DNA from: Mycobacterium sp.
GTDB taxonomy: Bacteria; Actinomycetota; Actinomycetes; Mycobacteriales; Mycobacteriaceae
DNA length: 50,447 nt
Assembly: GCF_025933915.1 (NCBI RefSeq)
Contig: NZ_JAICZA010000012.1
Span: 1 to 50,447, forward strand
Direction: 5' to 3'
The notes under the pieces are model-generated. The model worked only from the letters and a program-made list of their open reading frames with translations, made no database searches and had not been told where the DNA came from. The translations under genes were made by a program, and so were the position numbers. Shown here piece by piece: positions 38,508 through 47,837 of the stretch; within the stretch, counting starts at the first letter, position 1; every line of letters begins with the position of its first letter.

Positions 38508-39575
38508 TCAGGCGTCGAAGTCGACGATGACGGTGTCGCTCGACGGAAACGATTGGCAGGTCAGCACGAAACCAGCGTTCACTTCGGCGGTTTCGAGCGC
38601 GTAGTTCCGGCGCATGTCGACGACGCCGTGGGTCACCTTGGCGCGGCAGGTGCCACACACTCCACCCTTGCACGCGAAGGGCAAGTCGTCGCGGGACCGT
38701 TGCGCGGCGTCGAGCACCGTGCTGTGCCGCGGCAGGCTGCGCGTGCTGGAACGCCCGTCCAGGATGATGGTGACCTCGCTGGTGGGCCCGTCCGAGGTGG
38801 CATCGACGTGATGGACCGGTTGCGGGGCAACATCTTCGACGAAGAACAGTTCTCGATGGACCCGGTCCTCGGCGACGCCGAGGTCGCGCAGCACCTGTTG
38901 GGCCTCGATGACCATGCCGAGCGGCCCGCACAGCCAGAAATGGTCGACGGCACCGATCGGGACAAGCGTTTGCAGCAGCGCCTGGATGCGGGCGGCGTCG
39001 AGACGGCCGCTGAACAGGTCCACGCCGCGGGGCTCGCGGGAGAGAACGTGGACCAATTCGAATCGCGCCCGAAACCTGTCCTTGAGGTCGGCGAGTTCCT
39101 CGGCGAACATCACCGAGTTGACGTGCCGATTCCCGTAAAACAGCGTCACGTGCGAATCAGGTTGCCGCAGAACGCTCTCGGCGATCGAGAGGATCGGGGT
39201 GATGCCGGATCCCGCGGCGATCAGCACGTGTCGTTCACCGCTCTGCGGTGCCGCGGCAAAGCTGCCCGACGGTGTCTGCGCCTCGACCGTGTCGCCGGGA
39301 CGGATGTCGCGGACAAGCCACGGGGAGAAGTTACCGCCCGCGACTTCCCGCACACCGATCCTTAGCGGCCCGCCGGCCGGTGCGCAGATCGAATAGCTGC
39401 GCCGTTCTTCGTTGCCGTCCACCGTCTTTCGCACTGTCACCGACTGTCCGGGGCGGAACGCGAAGTCGGCTCGCAGCTCGTCGGGTATCGCGAACGTGAT
39501 GGCGACGGCGTCGGTGCAGAGGTGCTGCACCGCGGCCACCGACAGCGGGTGAAATGGTCTGGTGCGGGTGGGCAT
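38508..39575 (-). CDS. paaE: Phenylacetyl-CoA epoxidase reductase subunit
   Basis: A 355-residue three-domain reductase. The FAD domain has RSYSICAP, the NAD(P) domain HVLIAAGSGITPILSIAESVL, and the C-terminal plant-type ferredoxin domain CKGGVCGTCRAKVTHG. It passes electrons from NADPH to the PaaABC di-iron oxygenase. The ATG at 39575 follows the paaD stop by one base, with GGAGAT upstream; the frame extends further back to 39650 but only over paaD. Confidence 0.94.
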   Translation of the reverse strand: MPTRTRPFHPLSVAAVQHLCTDAVAITFAIPDELRADFAFRPGQSVTVRKTVDGNEERRSYSICAPAGGPLRIGVREVAGGNFSPWLVRDIRPGDTVEAQTPSGSFAAAPQSGERHVLIAAGSGITPILSIAESVLRQPDSHVTLFYGNRHVNSVMFAEELADLKDRFRARFELVHVLSREPRGVDLFSGRLDAARIQALLQTLVPIGAVDHFWLCGPLGMVIEAQQVLRDLGVAEDRVHRELFFVEDVAPQPVHHVDATSDGPTSEVTIILDGRSSTRSLPRHSTVLDAAQRSRDDLPFACKGGVCGTCRAKVTHGVVDMRRNYALETAEVNAGFVLTCQSFPSSDTVIVDFDA

Positions 39576-39576
39576 T

Positions 39577-40080
39577 CTAGATCTCCTTGACCCGCTCGAA
39601 CGGCTCGGCGCAGGACCGGCAGCGGTGCAGCGATTTACACGGTGTGGCACCGAATTCCGAGGTCATTTCGGTGTCGACCGACCCGCACCGCGGGCAGCCG
39701 ACCACCTGGCGACGCGGAGTCAGGGTGAGCAGCACCGGGCCGGCGCCCGAGCTGGACACGACCCCGGGCGGCGCGATGCCGTAGTCGGCGAGTTTGCGCC
39801 GGCCGTCGGCGCTGATCCAGTTCGAGCTCCACGCCGGGCTCAGCGTCGTGCGGACCTGCGCGTCGGCGAACCCCGCCGCGACCAGCGCCCGTCGCAGATC
39901 AGCTCGGATAGCGGCCATCGCGGGGCAACCGGAATACGTGGGCGTGATGGTGACGACCACCCGGCCCTGCTCGTCGCAGGACACGTCGCGCAGCACCCCG
40001 AGGTCGGCAAGTGTCAGCATCGGCATCTCCGGGTCGGTGACCGCGGCGACGGCGCGCCGCGCCCGGTCCAGCGGGATCAC
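39577..40080 (-). CDS. paaD: PaaD, iron-sulfur/metal-maturation-like subunit of the epoxidase operon
   Basis: A 167-residue protein with a DUF59/MIP18 N-terminal domain (VTDPEMPMLTLADLGVLRDV, TPTYSGCPAMAAIRADL) and a C-terminal zinc-ribbon-like domain with paired cysteines (CPRCGSVDTEM, then CRSCAEPF). In E. coli PaaD is needed for the epoxidase though it is not a core subunit, probably for cofactor maturation. The GTG at 40080 overlaps the paaC stop (GTGA) and is preferred over GTG 40083. Confidence 0.93.
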   Translation of the reverse strand: MIPLDRARRAVAAVTDPEMPMLTLADLGVLRDVSCDEQGRVVVTITPTYSGCPAMAAIRADLRRALVAAGFADAQVRTTLSPAWSSNWISADGRRKLADYGIAPPGVVSSSGAGPVLLTLTPRRQVVGCPRCGSVDTEMTSEFGATPCKSLHRCRSCAEPFERVKEI

Positions 40081-40985
40081 CACTGCCCCAATGGGTGTGC
40101 GCGGGCGACCGACTGCATCTCGGCGAGCAAGACTCGCATCGCTTCGGTGTGACCGCCGTCGCGCCCGGTCCGGCCACCCGCAGTCGCCGTCGCCGGAATC
40201 GGTAGTTCGGCGGCGTGAAGCACCTGCGTCATCACCGCGTCGAACTCGGCGCGCAGGTTGGCCGGGTCGACACCGGCGCCGACCGTCGCCAGCCGGATCT
40301 CGATCGGATGGCCGGTGAACAGCTCGCCGACGTACGGCCAGACCACGGCGACCGCCGCATCGACGCGGCGACGGGATTCGTCGGTACCGCGGGCCAGCGT
40401 GATCAGCCAGCGGGCGGCGTAGTCGCGATGGTAGGTAACCTCTTTGACGCCCTTGGCCGCCACCGCCGCCAGGACCGGATCGCGGGAGCTGCCCAACCGG
40501 TGCAGCAGCGCCAGCCGGTAGGTGGCGAAGACGAGCAACCGGGTGATGGAGACGGCGAAGTCGCCGTTGGCCGGTTCGACCAGCCGCACGTTGCGGAACT
40601 GCGGTTCGTCGCGGAAGAACGCGAGCCTATCCTCGGCGGAAACGGGCGACCCCGCGGGCAGGACGGGCACCACGCCGGGGTCGGCGGCCGCGGCGCGGGC
40701 CAGCAGCAGTCGCGCCTGGCCGAGCAGGTCCAGGCCGATATTGGCCAGTGCCACTTCCTCTTCGAGTTCGGGTGCGCGGGTGACCCATTGGGTCAGGCGC
40801 TGCGCGGCGATCAGCGCGTCGTCGCCGAGCATCAGGCAGTAGCCGGCCAGATCCGTGCCGTCGATACCGTCGGCCAGGCGGGTGTCCACCCCGGCCAGCG
40901 GGTCGTCAAAGCTGGTCCCGAACGCCCACTGGTCGGCGGCGTCGAGGTCGACGAGGCCGGCGTAGGCCGAATCGTGGTCAATCAT
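40077..40985 (-). CDS. paaC: Phenylacetyl-CoA epoxidase structural subunit
   Basis: A 302-residue ferritin-like protein with the PaaC pattern LGDDALIAAQRLTQWVTRAPELEEEVALANIGLDLLGQARLLL. KEVTYHRDYAARWLITLARGTDESRRR is another family stretch. It pairs with PaaA as scaffold and does not hold the complete di-iron site. It starts 14 bases after the paaB stop. Confidence 0.94.
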   Translation of the reverse strand: MIDHDSAYAGLVDLDAADQWAFGTSFDDPLAGVDTRLADGIDGTDLAGYCLMLGDDALIAAQRLTQWVTRAPELEEEVALANIGLDLLGQARLLLARAAAADPGVVPVLPAGSPVSAEDRLAFFRDEPQFRNVRLVEPANGDFAVSITRLLVFATYRLALLHRLGSSRDPVLAAVAAKGVKEVTYHRDYAARWLITLARGTDESRRRVDAAVAVVWPYVGELFTGHPIEIRLATVGAGVDPANLRAEFDAVMTQVLHAAELPIPATATAGGRTGRDGGHTEAMRVLLAEMQSVARAHPLGQW

Positions 40986-40999
40986 GGCTGCTCCTCACC

Positions 41000-41299
41000 T
41001 CACATGTGCGCGACGGTGTCGGGGATGTCGTAGAAGGTGGGATGGCGGTAGACCTTGTCGCCGCTGGGCGCGAAGTACGGGTCTTTCTCGCTGGGGCTCG
41101 ACGCGGTGATCGCCGCGGAACGCACCACCCAGATGCTGACGCCCTCGTTGCGTCGGGTATAGACGTCGCGGGCGTGGCGTAGAGCCATCTCGTCGTCGGC
41201 GGCGTGCAGCGATCCCACATGGACGTGGTTGAGGCCACGCTTGCCGCGGACGAACACCTCATACAGCGGCCAGGCGGCATCAACCTGCTTGCTGCTCAT
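41000..41299 (-). CDS. paaB: Phenylacetyl-CoA epoxidase small subunit
   Basis: A 99-residue protein with [50 protein letters not shown], a clear PaaB signature. PaaB bridges the catalytic heterodimers of the complex. Its start overlaps the end of paaA by 20 bases, an unusually long coupling overlap in this operon. Confidence 0.95.
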   Translation of the reverse strand: MSSKQVDAAWPLYEVFVRGKRGLNHVHVGSLHAADDEMALRHARDVYTRRNEGVSIWVVRSAAITASSPSEKDPYFAPSGDKVYRHPTFYDIPDTVAHM

Positions 41300-42209
41300 C
41301 GTGTTTCCTCTTGTCGGCGAAGGCGGTAGCGGCCTCCCGTACCCAGCGGCCCTCGTCGTGGGCGGATCTGCGGGTGGCGATCCGTTCTTCGTTACAGGGG
41401 CCGTCCCCGTTGACGACGGCCATGAACTCCGACCAGTCGGGCGCGCTGAAGTCGTAGGATCCGCGCTGCTCGTTCCACACCAAACCGGAATCGGGAAACC
41501 GGACCCCGAGGACCGCGCCCTGCGGGACCGTCATGTCCACGAACCGCTGCCGCAGCTCATCGTTGGTGTGGCGTTTGATGCCCCAGGCCATCGACTTGGC
41601 GGTGTTGGGTGACTGGTCGTCGGGTGGCCCGAACATCATCAACGCCGGCCACCACCACCGATCCACCGCGTCTTGCACCATGACGCGTTGCGCATCCGTC
41701 CCGCGCATCATCGTCATCAGCAGTTCGTAGCCCTGCCGCTGGTGAAACGACTCCTCCTTGCAGATCCGGATCATCGCGCGGGCATAGGGTCCATACGAGC
41801 TGCGGCACAGCGGCACCTGATTGCAGATCGCCGCGCCGTCGACCAGCCAGCCGATCACACCCACGTCGGCGTAGCTGCGCGTCGGATAGTTGAAGATCGA
41901 CGAGTATTTCTGCTGGCCGGCAATGAGTTTCGCGGTCAGGTCGGCGCGGTCGGCGCCGAGGGTTTCCGCGGCCGAATACAGGTACAGGCCATGGCCGGCT
42001 TCGTCTTGCACCTTGGCCAACAGGATCGCCTTGCGACGCAGCGACGGAGCCCGGGTCAGCCAATTGCCCTCGGGCTGCATGCCGATGATCTCCGAATGCG
42101 CGTGCTGGGCGATCTGGCGGATCAGCGTGTTGCGGTAGCCGTCGGGCATCTGATCACGCGGCTCTACCCGCTGCCCGGCGGCGATCACCTTGTCGAAGGT
42201 GTCAGTCAT
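41280..42209 (-). CDS. paaA: Phenylacetyl-CoA epoxidase catalytic subunit
   Basis: A 309-residue di-iron oxygenase subunit. The metal ligands lie in [23 protein letters not shown] and [16 protein letters not shown], the ExxH-type motifs. [25 protein letters not shown] is also typical. It epoxidises the ring of phenylacetyl-CoA. The ATG at 42209 follows GAGGG at a good distance and is preferred over 42233. It starts 10 bases after the paaG-like stop. Confidence 0.95.
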   Translation of the reverse strand: MTDTFDKVIAAGQRVEPRDQMPDGYRNTLIRQIAQHAHSEIIGMQPEGNWLTRAPSLRRKAILLAKVQDEAGHGLYLYSAAETLGADRADLTAKLIAGQQKYSSIFNYPTRSYADVGVIGWLVDGAAICNQVPLCRSSYGPYARAMIRICKEESFHQRQGYELLMTMMRGTDAQRVMVQDAVDRWWWPALMMFGPPDDQSPNTAKSMAWGIKRHTNDELRQRFVDMTVPQGAVLGVRFPDSGLVWNEQRGSYDFSAPDWSEFMAVVNGDGPCNEERIATRRSAHDEGRWVREAATAFADKRKHDEQQAG

Positions 42210-42219
42210 CGGATGGCCC

Positions 42220-43005
42220 TCACTGCCCGACAAAAGCCGGACGCCGTTTGTCCAGGAACGCCTCGACGGCGGTGGTGTGATCGGTGCTGGCGCCGAGCAG
42301 CGCCTGGGCGCGGGCTTCGCGGGTCAGCACGTCGCCCAGGGCCGCGCCCGCGTTGTCGGTAATCAACTGTTTGACTGCTTTGAACGCGGCCGTTGGCCCG
42401 GTCGCGAGTTGTCGTGCCAGCGCGGTGGTTTCGGAGGTGACGTCGGGGTCGGGCACCACTCGATGGATCAGACCCCAGGCCAGCGCGGTGTCGGCGTCGA
42501 TGGTGTCGCCGAGCATGAACAGCCCGGTAGCCCTGCTTCTGCCGATCAGAGTGGCCAGGGTCGCGCTCAGCCCCGAGTCGCTCGCCAGCCCGATCCCGCA
42601 GAAGGCCGTGCCGAACTTGGCGCGCTGCCCGGCGATGCGGATGTCGGCGCCCAGTGCGATGCCGAGGCCGGCGCCGACGCAGGCTCCGCCGATGCCGGCG
42701 ACGACCGGAACTTCGATGGCGTCCAGCGCCAGCATGATCGGGTTGTAATGCTGCGTGACGGTGTCCATCGCGTGGCCGGGGTCGGCTCGCAGCGCCTCGA
42801 CATGCTCGCCGAGGTCTTGGCCGACACAGAAGTTCTTCCCGGACGCGGTCAGGGCCACCGCTCGGATGGTCGCATCGTAGCGAACGGCCGACAGCGCTTG
42901 CAGCAGAAGCTCTTTCATGGCGCAATCCAGGGCGTTGGACGCCGTGGGACGGTCCAGGTCGATACTGGCGAGGCCGTCATCGACCGTGTAGGTGACGGTG
43001 GTCAT
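42220..43005 (-). CDS. paaG: Enoyl-CoA isomerase/hydratase, PaaG-type
   Basis: A 261-residue crotonase-fold protein. The CoA and oxyanion regions are [17 protein letters not shown] and [24 protein letters not shown], followed by [12 protein letters not shown]. The FCVGQDL reading and the residues near the active site are closer to PaaG than to PaaF. PaaG isomerises the ring epoxide to the oxepin. It is 10 bases upstream of paaA and overlaps paaH by four bases. Confidence 0.85.
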   Translation of the reverse strand: MTTVTYTVDDGLASIDLDRPTASNALDCAMKELLLQALSAVRYDATIRAVALTASGKNFCVGQDLGEHVEALRADPGHAMDTVTQHYNPIMLALDAIEVPVVAGIGGACVGAGLGIALGADIRIAGQRAKFGTAFCGIGLASDSGLSATLATLIGRSRATGLFMLGDTIDADTALAWGLIHRVVPDPDVTSETTALARQLATGPTAAFKAVKQLITDNAGAALGDVLTREARAQALLGASTDHTTAVEAFLDKRRPAFVGQ

Positions 43006-43880
43006 CGGGACTGTCCTCCTTCGGTAGGAGGCCAGGAGTAGAAGCCCTGGCCGGACTTGCGACCCAGCTCGCCGCGGGCGACTTTGTCCCGCAACAGGTG
43101 CGGCGGCCGGAACCGCTCGCCCAGGGTCTCGTGCAGGTGTTGGGCGATCGCCAGCCGCACATCCAGGCCCACCAGGTCAGTCGAGCGCAGCGGCCCCATC
43201 GCGTGGCGATAGCCAAGTTCCATGGCGCGGTCGATGGCCGCCGCATCGGCGACCCCCTCGTCGAGCATGCGGATGGCTTCCAGCCCGAGCGCCACGCCCA
43301 GGCGGCTGGTCGCGAATCCCGGCGAATCATTCACCAGGACATCGCTTTTGCCGAGCACTTTGACCCATCGCAGTGCCGATTCGATGGTCGCGTCATCGGT
43401 GTCGGGTCCGCGCACCACCTCGATGAGGCTGGATGCCGGGACCGGGTTGAAGAAGTGCATACCCACAAAACGGCGCGGTTGCGCCAGGGCGGCACCGAGA
43501 TCGGCGATGGACAGCGAACTGGTGTTGCTGGCCAGCACCGCATCACCGCCGACGACTTTCTCGGCGGCGCTCAGCACGGCGATCTTGTCCTCGACGCGTT
43601 CGGGCACCGCCTCGATTACCAGGCCGGCGTCGGACGGCAGGTGGGTCAGTGCGGTGACGGTGTGCAGCCGCGCCAGGATGGTGTCGAGTTGATGGTCGTG
43701 CGACTGCTTCTGTGCGGCCTTGGTCAGGCCACGAGCCACCCGGTCCCGCGCGGCCGTGGCGGTGTGGGCGTTCGCTTCGGCGATGGTCACCGTCGCGCCC
43801 GCGGCGGCGAAGACCTGGGCGATGCCGGCGCCCATCCGCCCGCCGCCGATCACCGCGACCGTGCTGGGCAGGCCGGTCAT
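43002..43880 (-). CDS. paaH: 3-hydroxyacyl-CoA dehydrogenase, PaaH-type
   Basis: A 292-residue protein. The NAD site is VAVIGGGRMGAGIAQVFAAAG. The catalytic HF-NP motif is readable in GMHFFNPVPASSLIEVV, and the helix VNDSPGFATSRLG follows. It oxidises 3-hydroxyadipyl-CoA in the beta-oxidation-like end of the pathway. It overlaps the neighbours on both sides by four bases. Confidence 0.92.
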   Translation of the reverse strand: MTGLPSTVAVIGGGRMGAGIAQVFAAAGATVTIAEANAHTATAARDRVARGLTKAAQKQSHDHQLDTILARLHTVTALTHLPSDAGLVIEAVPERVEDKIAVLSAAEKVVGGDAVLASNTSSLSIADLGAALAQPRRFVGMHFFNPVPASSLIEVVRGPDTDDATIESALRWVKVLGKSDVLVNDSPGFATSRLGVALGLEAIRMLDEGVADAAAIDRAMELGYRHAMGPLRSTDLVGLDVRLAIAQHLHETLGERFRPPHLLRDKVARGELGRKSGQGFYSWPPTEGGQSR

Positions 43881-44617
43881 GCGCCGCTCCTTTCCAGGAA
43901 TCGGGTCATCCGGTCGGTCTTGTCGTGACTCTCGAACAGCACCGCCTGCGCGAGGTCATCGAGCAGCGGGTGCGGTGCGGCCGCGTCGAGCACGGCTTTC
44001 GACAACCGCAGCGCCAGCCCGGAGCAGCGCCCGATGCGGTCGGCCAGCGCGTGGGCGGCGGAGAGCGCCGAGCCCGCCCCGACGACCTCGCACACCAGTC
44101 CGTGGCGCGCGGCGGCCTCGGCGTCGAGCAGCCGACCGCCCAGGATGACCTGTTTGGCGATCGACCTGCCGACCAGGTCGGCGAGCCGGTAGCCGGCGCC
44201 GGCCGCGGCCAGGATGCCCAATCCGGGTTCCGGATTGCCGAACCGGGCACCCGCGCCGGCGATACGTAGGTCGCAGGCGTAGGCCAGTTCGGCGCCGCCG
44301 CCCAACGCATTGCCTTCCACGGCGGCGATGGTCGGCATCGCCAGGGCGGCGATCCGATCGAATACCGCGCGGTTGATCCCGGCCAGCGCGTCGTCGCGGC
44401 GCCGCGCCCGCAGTTCGGCGATGTCGGCGCCGGCGGCGAAGTCGCTTCCCGCGCCGGTGATGATGAGCAGCCGCGGATCCCGTTCCAGGTCGGCGCAGAC
44501 CCGGTGCAACTCGGCGACCATCGCGGCGTTGATGGCGTTGCGCTGCTGCGGTCGGTGCAGTTCGACGACGACACGATCATTGGCCGCGTGCACCCGGAGC
44601 GTGTCGAAGACCGTCAC
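43877..44617 (-). CDS. paaF: Enoyl-CoA hydratase, PaaF-type
   Basis: A 246-residue crotonase-fold protein. The oxyanion region is TGAGSDFAAGADIAELRAR, and both catalytic Glu positions are readable, in ALGGGAELAYACDL and FGNPEPGLGILAAAG. FAAGADI is close to E. coli PaaF (FAAGADLNEM). It hydrates 2,3-dehydroadipyl-CoA. It is the first gene of the minus-strand paa operon, and a palindromic operator lies 11 bases upstream of its start. Confidence 0.88.
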   Translation of the reverse strand: MTVFDTLRVHAANDRVVVELHRPQQRNAINAAMVAELHRVCADLERDPRLLIITGAGSDFAAGADIAELRARRRDDALAGINRAVFDRIAALAMPTIAAVEGNALGGGAELAYACDLRIAGAGARFGNPEPGLGILAAAGAGYRLADLVGRSIAKQVILGGRLLDAEAAARHGLVCEVVGAGSALSAAHALADRIGRCSGLALRLSKAVLDAAAPHPLLDDLAQAVLFESHDKTDRMTRFLERSGA

Positions 44618-44627
44618 AGGCGCAACA

Positions 44628-44651
44628 ATAACCGACCTTTCGGTCGGTTAT
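44628..44651. promoter_or_regulatory. Palindromic operator between paaF and its TetR regulator
   Basis: Perfect arms ATAACCGACC (44628-44637) and GGTCGGTTAT (44642-44651) around TTTC. It lies in the divergent gap between paaF and the TetR gene. A close variant occurs upstream of paaZ, so both are probably targets of the same repressor. The pattern ACCGACC/GGTCGGT resembles TetR-type PaaR boxes of other bacteria. Confidence 0.75.
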
Positions 44652-44710
44652 CAAGGTGGGGTTGGCCGATCGGCGCGGTCGGCGGCTTCCGCAGTGCGAT
44701 GATGTGCGGT

Positions 44711-45334
44711 ATGGCTGCGCTGCACTCTCGACCCGCCGGCCAGGTCGGGCGCCCGGGCTACGACCTGGACTCGCTGTTGGCCGTCGCTGTGACGGTGTTC
44801 AACCAGCGGGGCTACGACGGCACCAGCATGGAGCATCTAGCGAGCCGACTCGGGATCACCAAGTCGTCGATCTATCACCATGTGCCCGGCAAGGCCGAGC
44901 TGCTGCGGCTATCGGTCAACCGGGCACTCGATGCGCTGTTCGCGGCCACCAGGACATCCGACACCACCACCGGACCGGCTATCGATCGGCTGGAGAATCT
45001 GGTCCGGCGAAGCATTCATGTGCTGGTAGACCAGCTTCCGTACGTGACACTGCTGCTGCGAATCCGGGGTAACACCACCGTCGAGCGCCGCGCGCTGGCG
45101 CGTCGTCGCGAGTTCGATCAGATCGTTGAGCAACTGGTGGCCGACGCCTGCGCCGAGGGCAGCGTACGACCGGACGTCGACCCCGCCCTGACCAGCCGGC
45201 TGATTTTCGGCACGGTCAACTCGCTCGTCGAGTGGTACAAGCCGACGCGCGGCCTGGGCGCCGATGAACTGGCCGACGCGGTCGTCACGGTGCTGTTCGA
45301 CGGCTTGCGCGTGGTTCCCTCCAGCCAACGCTGA
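44711..45334 (+). CDS. TetR-family regulator of phenylacetate catabolism
   Basis: A 207-residue protein. The helix-turn-helix is VTVFNQRGYDGTSMEHLASRLGITKSSIYHHVPGKAELLRLSVNRAL. The C-terminal domain has LPYVTLLLRIRGNTTVERRALARR. The ATG at 44711 was chosen; ATG 44702 is possible. Its position between the divergent paa units, with an operator on each side, fits a PaaR-type repressor released by phenylacetyl-CoA; the ligand is inferred from the family. Confidence 0.92.
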   Translation: MAALHSRPAGQVGRPGYDLDSLLAVAVTVFNQRGYDGTSMEHLASRLGITKSSIYHHVPGKAELLRLSVNRALDALFAATRTSDTTTGPAIDRLENLVRRSIHVLVDQLPYVTLLLRIRGNTTVERRALARRREFDQIVEQLVADACAEGSVRPDVDPALTSRLIFGTVNSLVEWYKPTRGLGADELADAVVTVLFDGLRVVPSSQR

Positions 45335-45399
45335 CCCGGTCCGGTTCTCGCGCGGTCACCCGACGGCGCTTGACGCCGACTCGCTCGGCTGCCAGTCTG

Positions 45400-45423
45400 A
45401 TAACCGAACGAACGGACGGTTGG
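45400..45423. promoter_or_regulatory. Second TetR-type operator, upstream of paaZ
   Basis: ATAACCGAAC (45400-45409) and GGACGGTTGG (45414-45423) flank GAAC. Most of the arm positions match the perfect palindrome at 44628-44651 in the same spacing. It lies 16 bases before the paaZ ATG, so it would repress paaZ and the genes after it. Confidence 0.65.
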
Positions 45424-45439
45424 GAAAGGATCGGGTCGG

Positions 45440-47491
45440 ATGGCTGCGTTGTTGCAGAGTTACGTCAACGGGCAGTGGTGCACCGCACCGGATGACGGCG
45501 TCGCACTCGCCGACGCCGCCACTGGCGAGGCGGTGGCGCGGTTCTCGACACAGGGCCTCGATTTCGCCGCCGTCGTCGACCATGGCCGACGCGTCGGGGG
45601 GCCGGCCCTGCGCGAGCTCACCTTCCATCAGCGGGCCGCGCGGCTCAAGCAGCTCGGCAAGCGGTTGATGGCCGACAAGGAGCAGTTCTATCCGCTGTCG
45701 TTCGCCACCGGCGCGACCGCGCGGGACTCGGCCATCGACGTCGACGGCGGCATCGGCACGCTGCTGGGCTACGCGAGCAACGGCACCCGCGAGCTACCCA
45801 ATGACACGGTCTATCTGGACGGCCCGACCGAAAGCATCGGCCGCGCAGGGACATTCGTCGGCCAGCACATCTACACCTCACGCCCCGGCGTCGCGGTGCA
45901 GATCAACGCGTTCAACTTCCCGGTGTGGGGCATGTTGGAGAAGCTGGCGCCGGCGTTTCTGGCCGGTGTCCCGACCGTCGTCAAGCCCGCCCACCAGACG
46001 GCGTACCTGACCGAACTGGTGGTGCGACACATCATCGACTCGGGCCTGCTGCCCGAAGGCTCGCTGCAGCTGGTGTGCGCCAGCCCGCACGGATTGCTCG
46101 ACCAACTCGGCGAGCAGGATCTCGTTGCGTTCACCGGGTCCGCCGCCACGGCCGCGGCACTGCGCGCCCACCCGAACGTCGTCAGTGCGGGTGTGCGGTT
46201 CAACGCCGAAGCCGACTCGCTGAACTGCTCGATCCTGGGGCCCGACGCCACCCCCGACACGCCCGAATTCGCCCTCTACATCAAGCAACTCGTCGCCGAG
46301 ATGACCGCCAAGGCCGGGCAGAAATGCACCGCCATCCGCCGCGCTCTGGTTCCGCGCGACCTGGTCGACGACGTGGTGGATGCCGCTCGCGCCCGCCTGG
46401 CCTCGGTGGTGGTCGGCAAGCCGGACGCCGACGGGGTGACGATGGGCGCACTGGCCAGCCTCGCCCAACGCGACGAAGTGCTGCGCTCGCTGAAGAGCCT
46501 GACCGACGCCGCCACCCTGGTCAGTGGTGACCCGGACAACTTCACGGTCCACGGCGCCGACGCCGATCGCGGTGCGTTCCTGCCGCCGTTGCTGTTGCGC
46601 GCCGACGACAACACCGCCGCCGCGCTGCACGACGTGGAGGCGTTCGGCCCGGTCAGCACCGTCATCGGTTACCGCGACGTGGAGGAGGCGATCACGCTGG
46701 CCGCCCTCGGTCACGGCAGCCTGGTCGGCTCGGTCGTCACCCACGACCCCGACATCGCCCGCCGCGTGGTCATCGGTATCGCCCCGTACCACGGCCGGAT
46801 GCTGGTGCTGGACCGCGACGACGCCAAGGAATCCACCGGGCACGGCTCCCCGCTGCCCACCCTGGTGCACGGCGGGCCCGGACGCGCCGGCGGCGGTGAG
46901 GAACTCGGCGGCATCCGCGGCGTGCTGCACCACATGCAGCGCAGCGCCGTGCAGGCCTCCCCCGACATGCTGACCGCCATCACCGGCCGGTGGACGACCG
47001 GTGCGGCCCGCGACGTCGGCGACGTGCACCCGTTCCGGAAACACCTGGAGGAACTGCGGATCGGCGACACGATCATCGGCGGGCCGCGCACGGTGACGCT
47101 CGACGACATCAACCACTTCGCCGAGTTCACCGGCGACACGTTCTATGCGCACACCGATCCCGACGCCGCGGCGCAAAATCCGCTGTTCGGCGGCATCGTC
47201 GCGCATGGCTACCTGGTGGTGTCGCTGGCGGCGGGCCTGTTCGTCGAGCCCAAGCCCGGTCCGGTACTGGCCAACTTCGGTGTCGACGCGCTGCGATTCC
47301 TCACCCCGGTCAAGGCGGGCGACGCGCTGACCGTCACGCTGACCGCCAAACAGCTCACCCCGAGAATTTCCGCCGACTACGGCGAAGTCCGGTGGGACGC
47401 AGTCGTCACCAATCAGGACGACTCACCGGTGGCGACCTACGACGTGTTGACACTGGTCGCCAAGCAACCCATCACCTGCGAGGAGCACTGA
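45440..47491 (+). CDS. paaZ: Bifunctional oxepin-CoA hydrolase / semialdehyde dehydrogenase
   Basis: A 683-residue fusion. Residues 1 to about 520 form an aldehyde dehydrogenase with E257 (NAEADS) and the catalytic cysteine C296 (AGQKCTAI). The C-terminal part from about 530 is a MaoC-like hydratase domain (GDTIIGGPRTVTLDDINHFAEFTGDTF, then FGGIVAHGYLVVSLAAGLFV). It opens the oxepin ring and oxidises the semialdehyde to 3-oxo-5,6-dehydrosuberyl-CoA, with NADP+ as acceptor in the family. A GAAAGGA ribosome site precedes the ATG. It is on the opposite strand from the rest of the paa genes and has its own operator. Confidence 0.95.
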   Translation: MAALLQSYVNGQWCTAPDDGVALADAATGEAVARFSTQGLDFAAVVDHGRRVGGPALRELTFHQRAARLKQLGKRLMADKEQFYPLSFATGATARDSAIDVDGGIGTLLGYASNGTRELPNDTVYLDGPTESIGRAGTFVGQHIYTSRPGVAVQINAFNFPVWGMLEKLAPAFLAGVPTVVKPAHQTAYLTELVVRHIIDSGLLPEGSLQLVCASPHGLLDQLGEQDLVAFTGSAATAAALRAHPNVVSAGVRFNAEADSLNCSILGPDATPDTPEFALYIKQLVAEMTAKAGQKCTAIRRALVPRDLVDDVVDAARARLASVVVGKPDADGVTMGALASLAQRDEVLRSLKSLTDAATLVSGDPDNFTVHGADADRGAFLPPLLLRADDNTAAALHDVEAFGPVSTVIGYRDVEEAITLAALGHGSLVGSVVTHDPDIARRVVIGIAPYHGRMLVLDRDDAKESTGHGSPLPTLVHGGPGRAGGGEELGGIRGVLHHMQRSAVQASPDMLTAITGRWTTGAARDVGDVHPFRKHLEELRIGDTIIGGPRTVTLDDINHFAEFTGDTFYAHTDPDAAAQNPLFGGIVAHGYLVVSLAAGLFVEPKPGPVLANFGVDALRFLTPVKAGDALTVTLTAKQLTPRISADYGEVRWDAVVTNQDDSPVATYDVLTLVAKQPITCEEH

Positions 47492-47802
47492 TGCATGTCG
47501 TTTCCGTCTGCTACCGCCAGCCCACCGACCCGACCGCATTCGACGACTACTACGCCGGTACCCACGCGCCGCTGGCGTTGAAAGTGCCTGGGCTGGTGAG
47601 CTTTACCACCGGAAAATGTCGGTCGCTGGACCGTTCCGAGCCACCGTATTACATGGTGGCCAAGCTGGGCTTCGAGACCGCCGCGTCGCTCAAAGCGGGC
47701 CTGACCTCACCGGAAATGCAAGCCGCCGGGGCCGATGTCGCCAACTTCGCGACCGGCGGCGTGACGATGTACGTCCAGGAGGAGAACGTCATCCTCGGCT
47801 GA
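47491..47802 (+). CDS. EthD-family protein
   Basis: A 103-residue ferredoxin-like alpha+beta barrel protein: VVSVCYRQPTDPTAFDDYYAGTHAPLALKVPGL, with the conserved Asp-Tyr-Tyr and THAPLA of the EthD group. Members include the ether-degradation accessory EthD and small aromatic cyclases or dehydratases. The ATG uses the last base of the paaZ stop (TGATG), so it is translated with paaZ. A role in the phenylacetate pathway is inferred from that coupling only. Confidence 0.85.
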   Translation: MHVVSVCYRQPTDPTAFDDYYAGTHAPLALKVPGLVSFTTGKCRSLDRSEPPYYMVAKLGFETAASLKAGLTSPEMQAAGADVANFATGGVTMYVQEENVILG

Positions 47803-47837
47803 TCGCCGAACTGCCCGCCGCTACAAAGGAATCCAAC

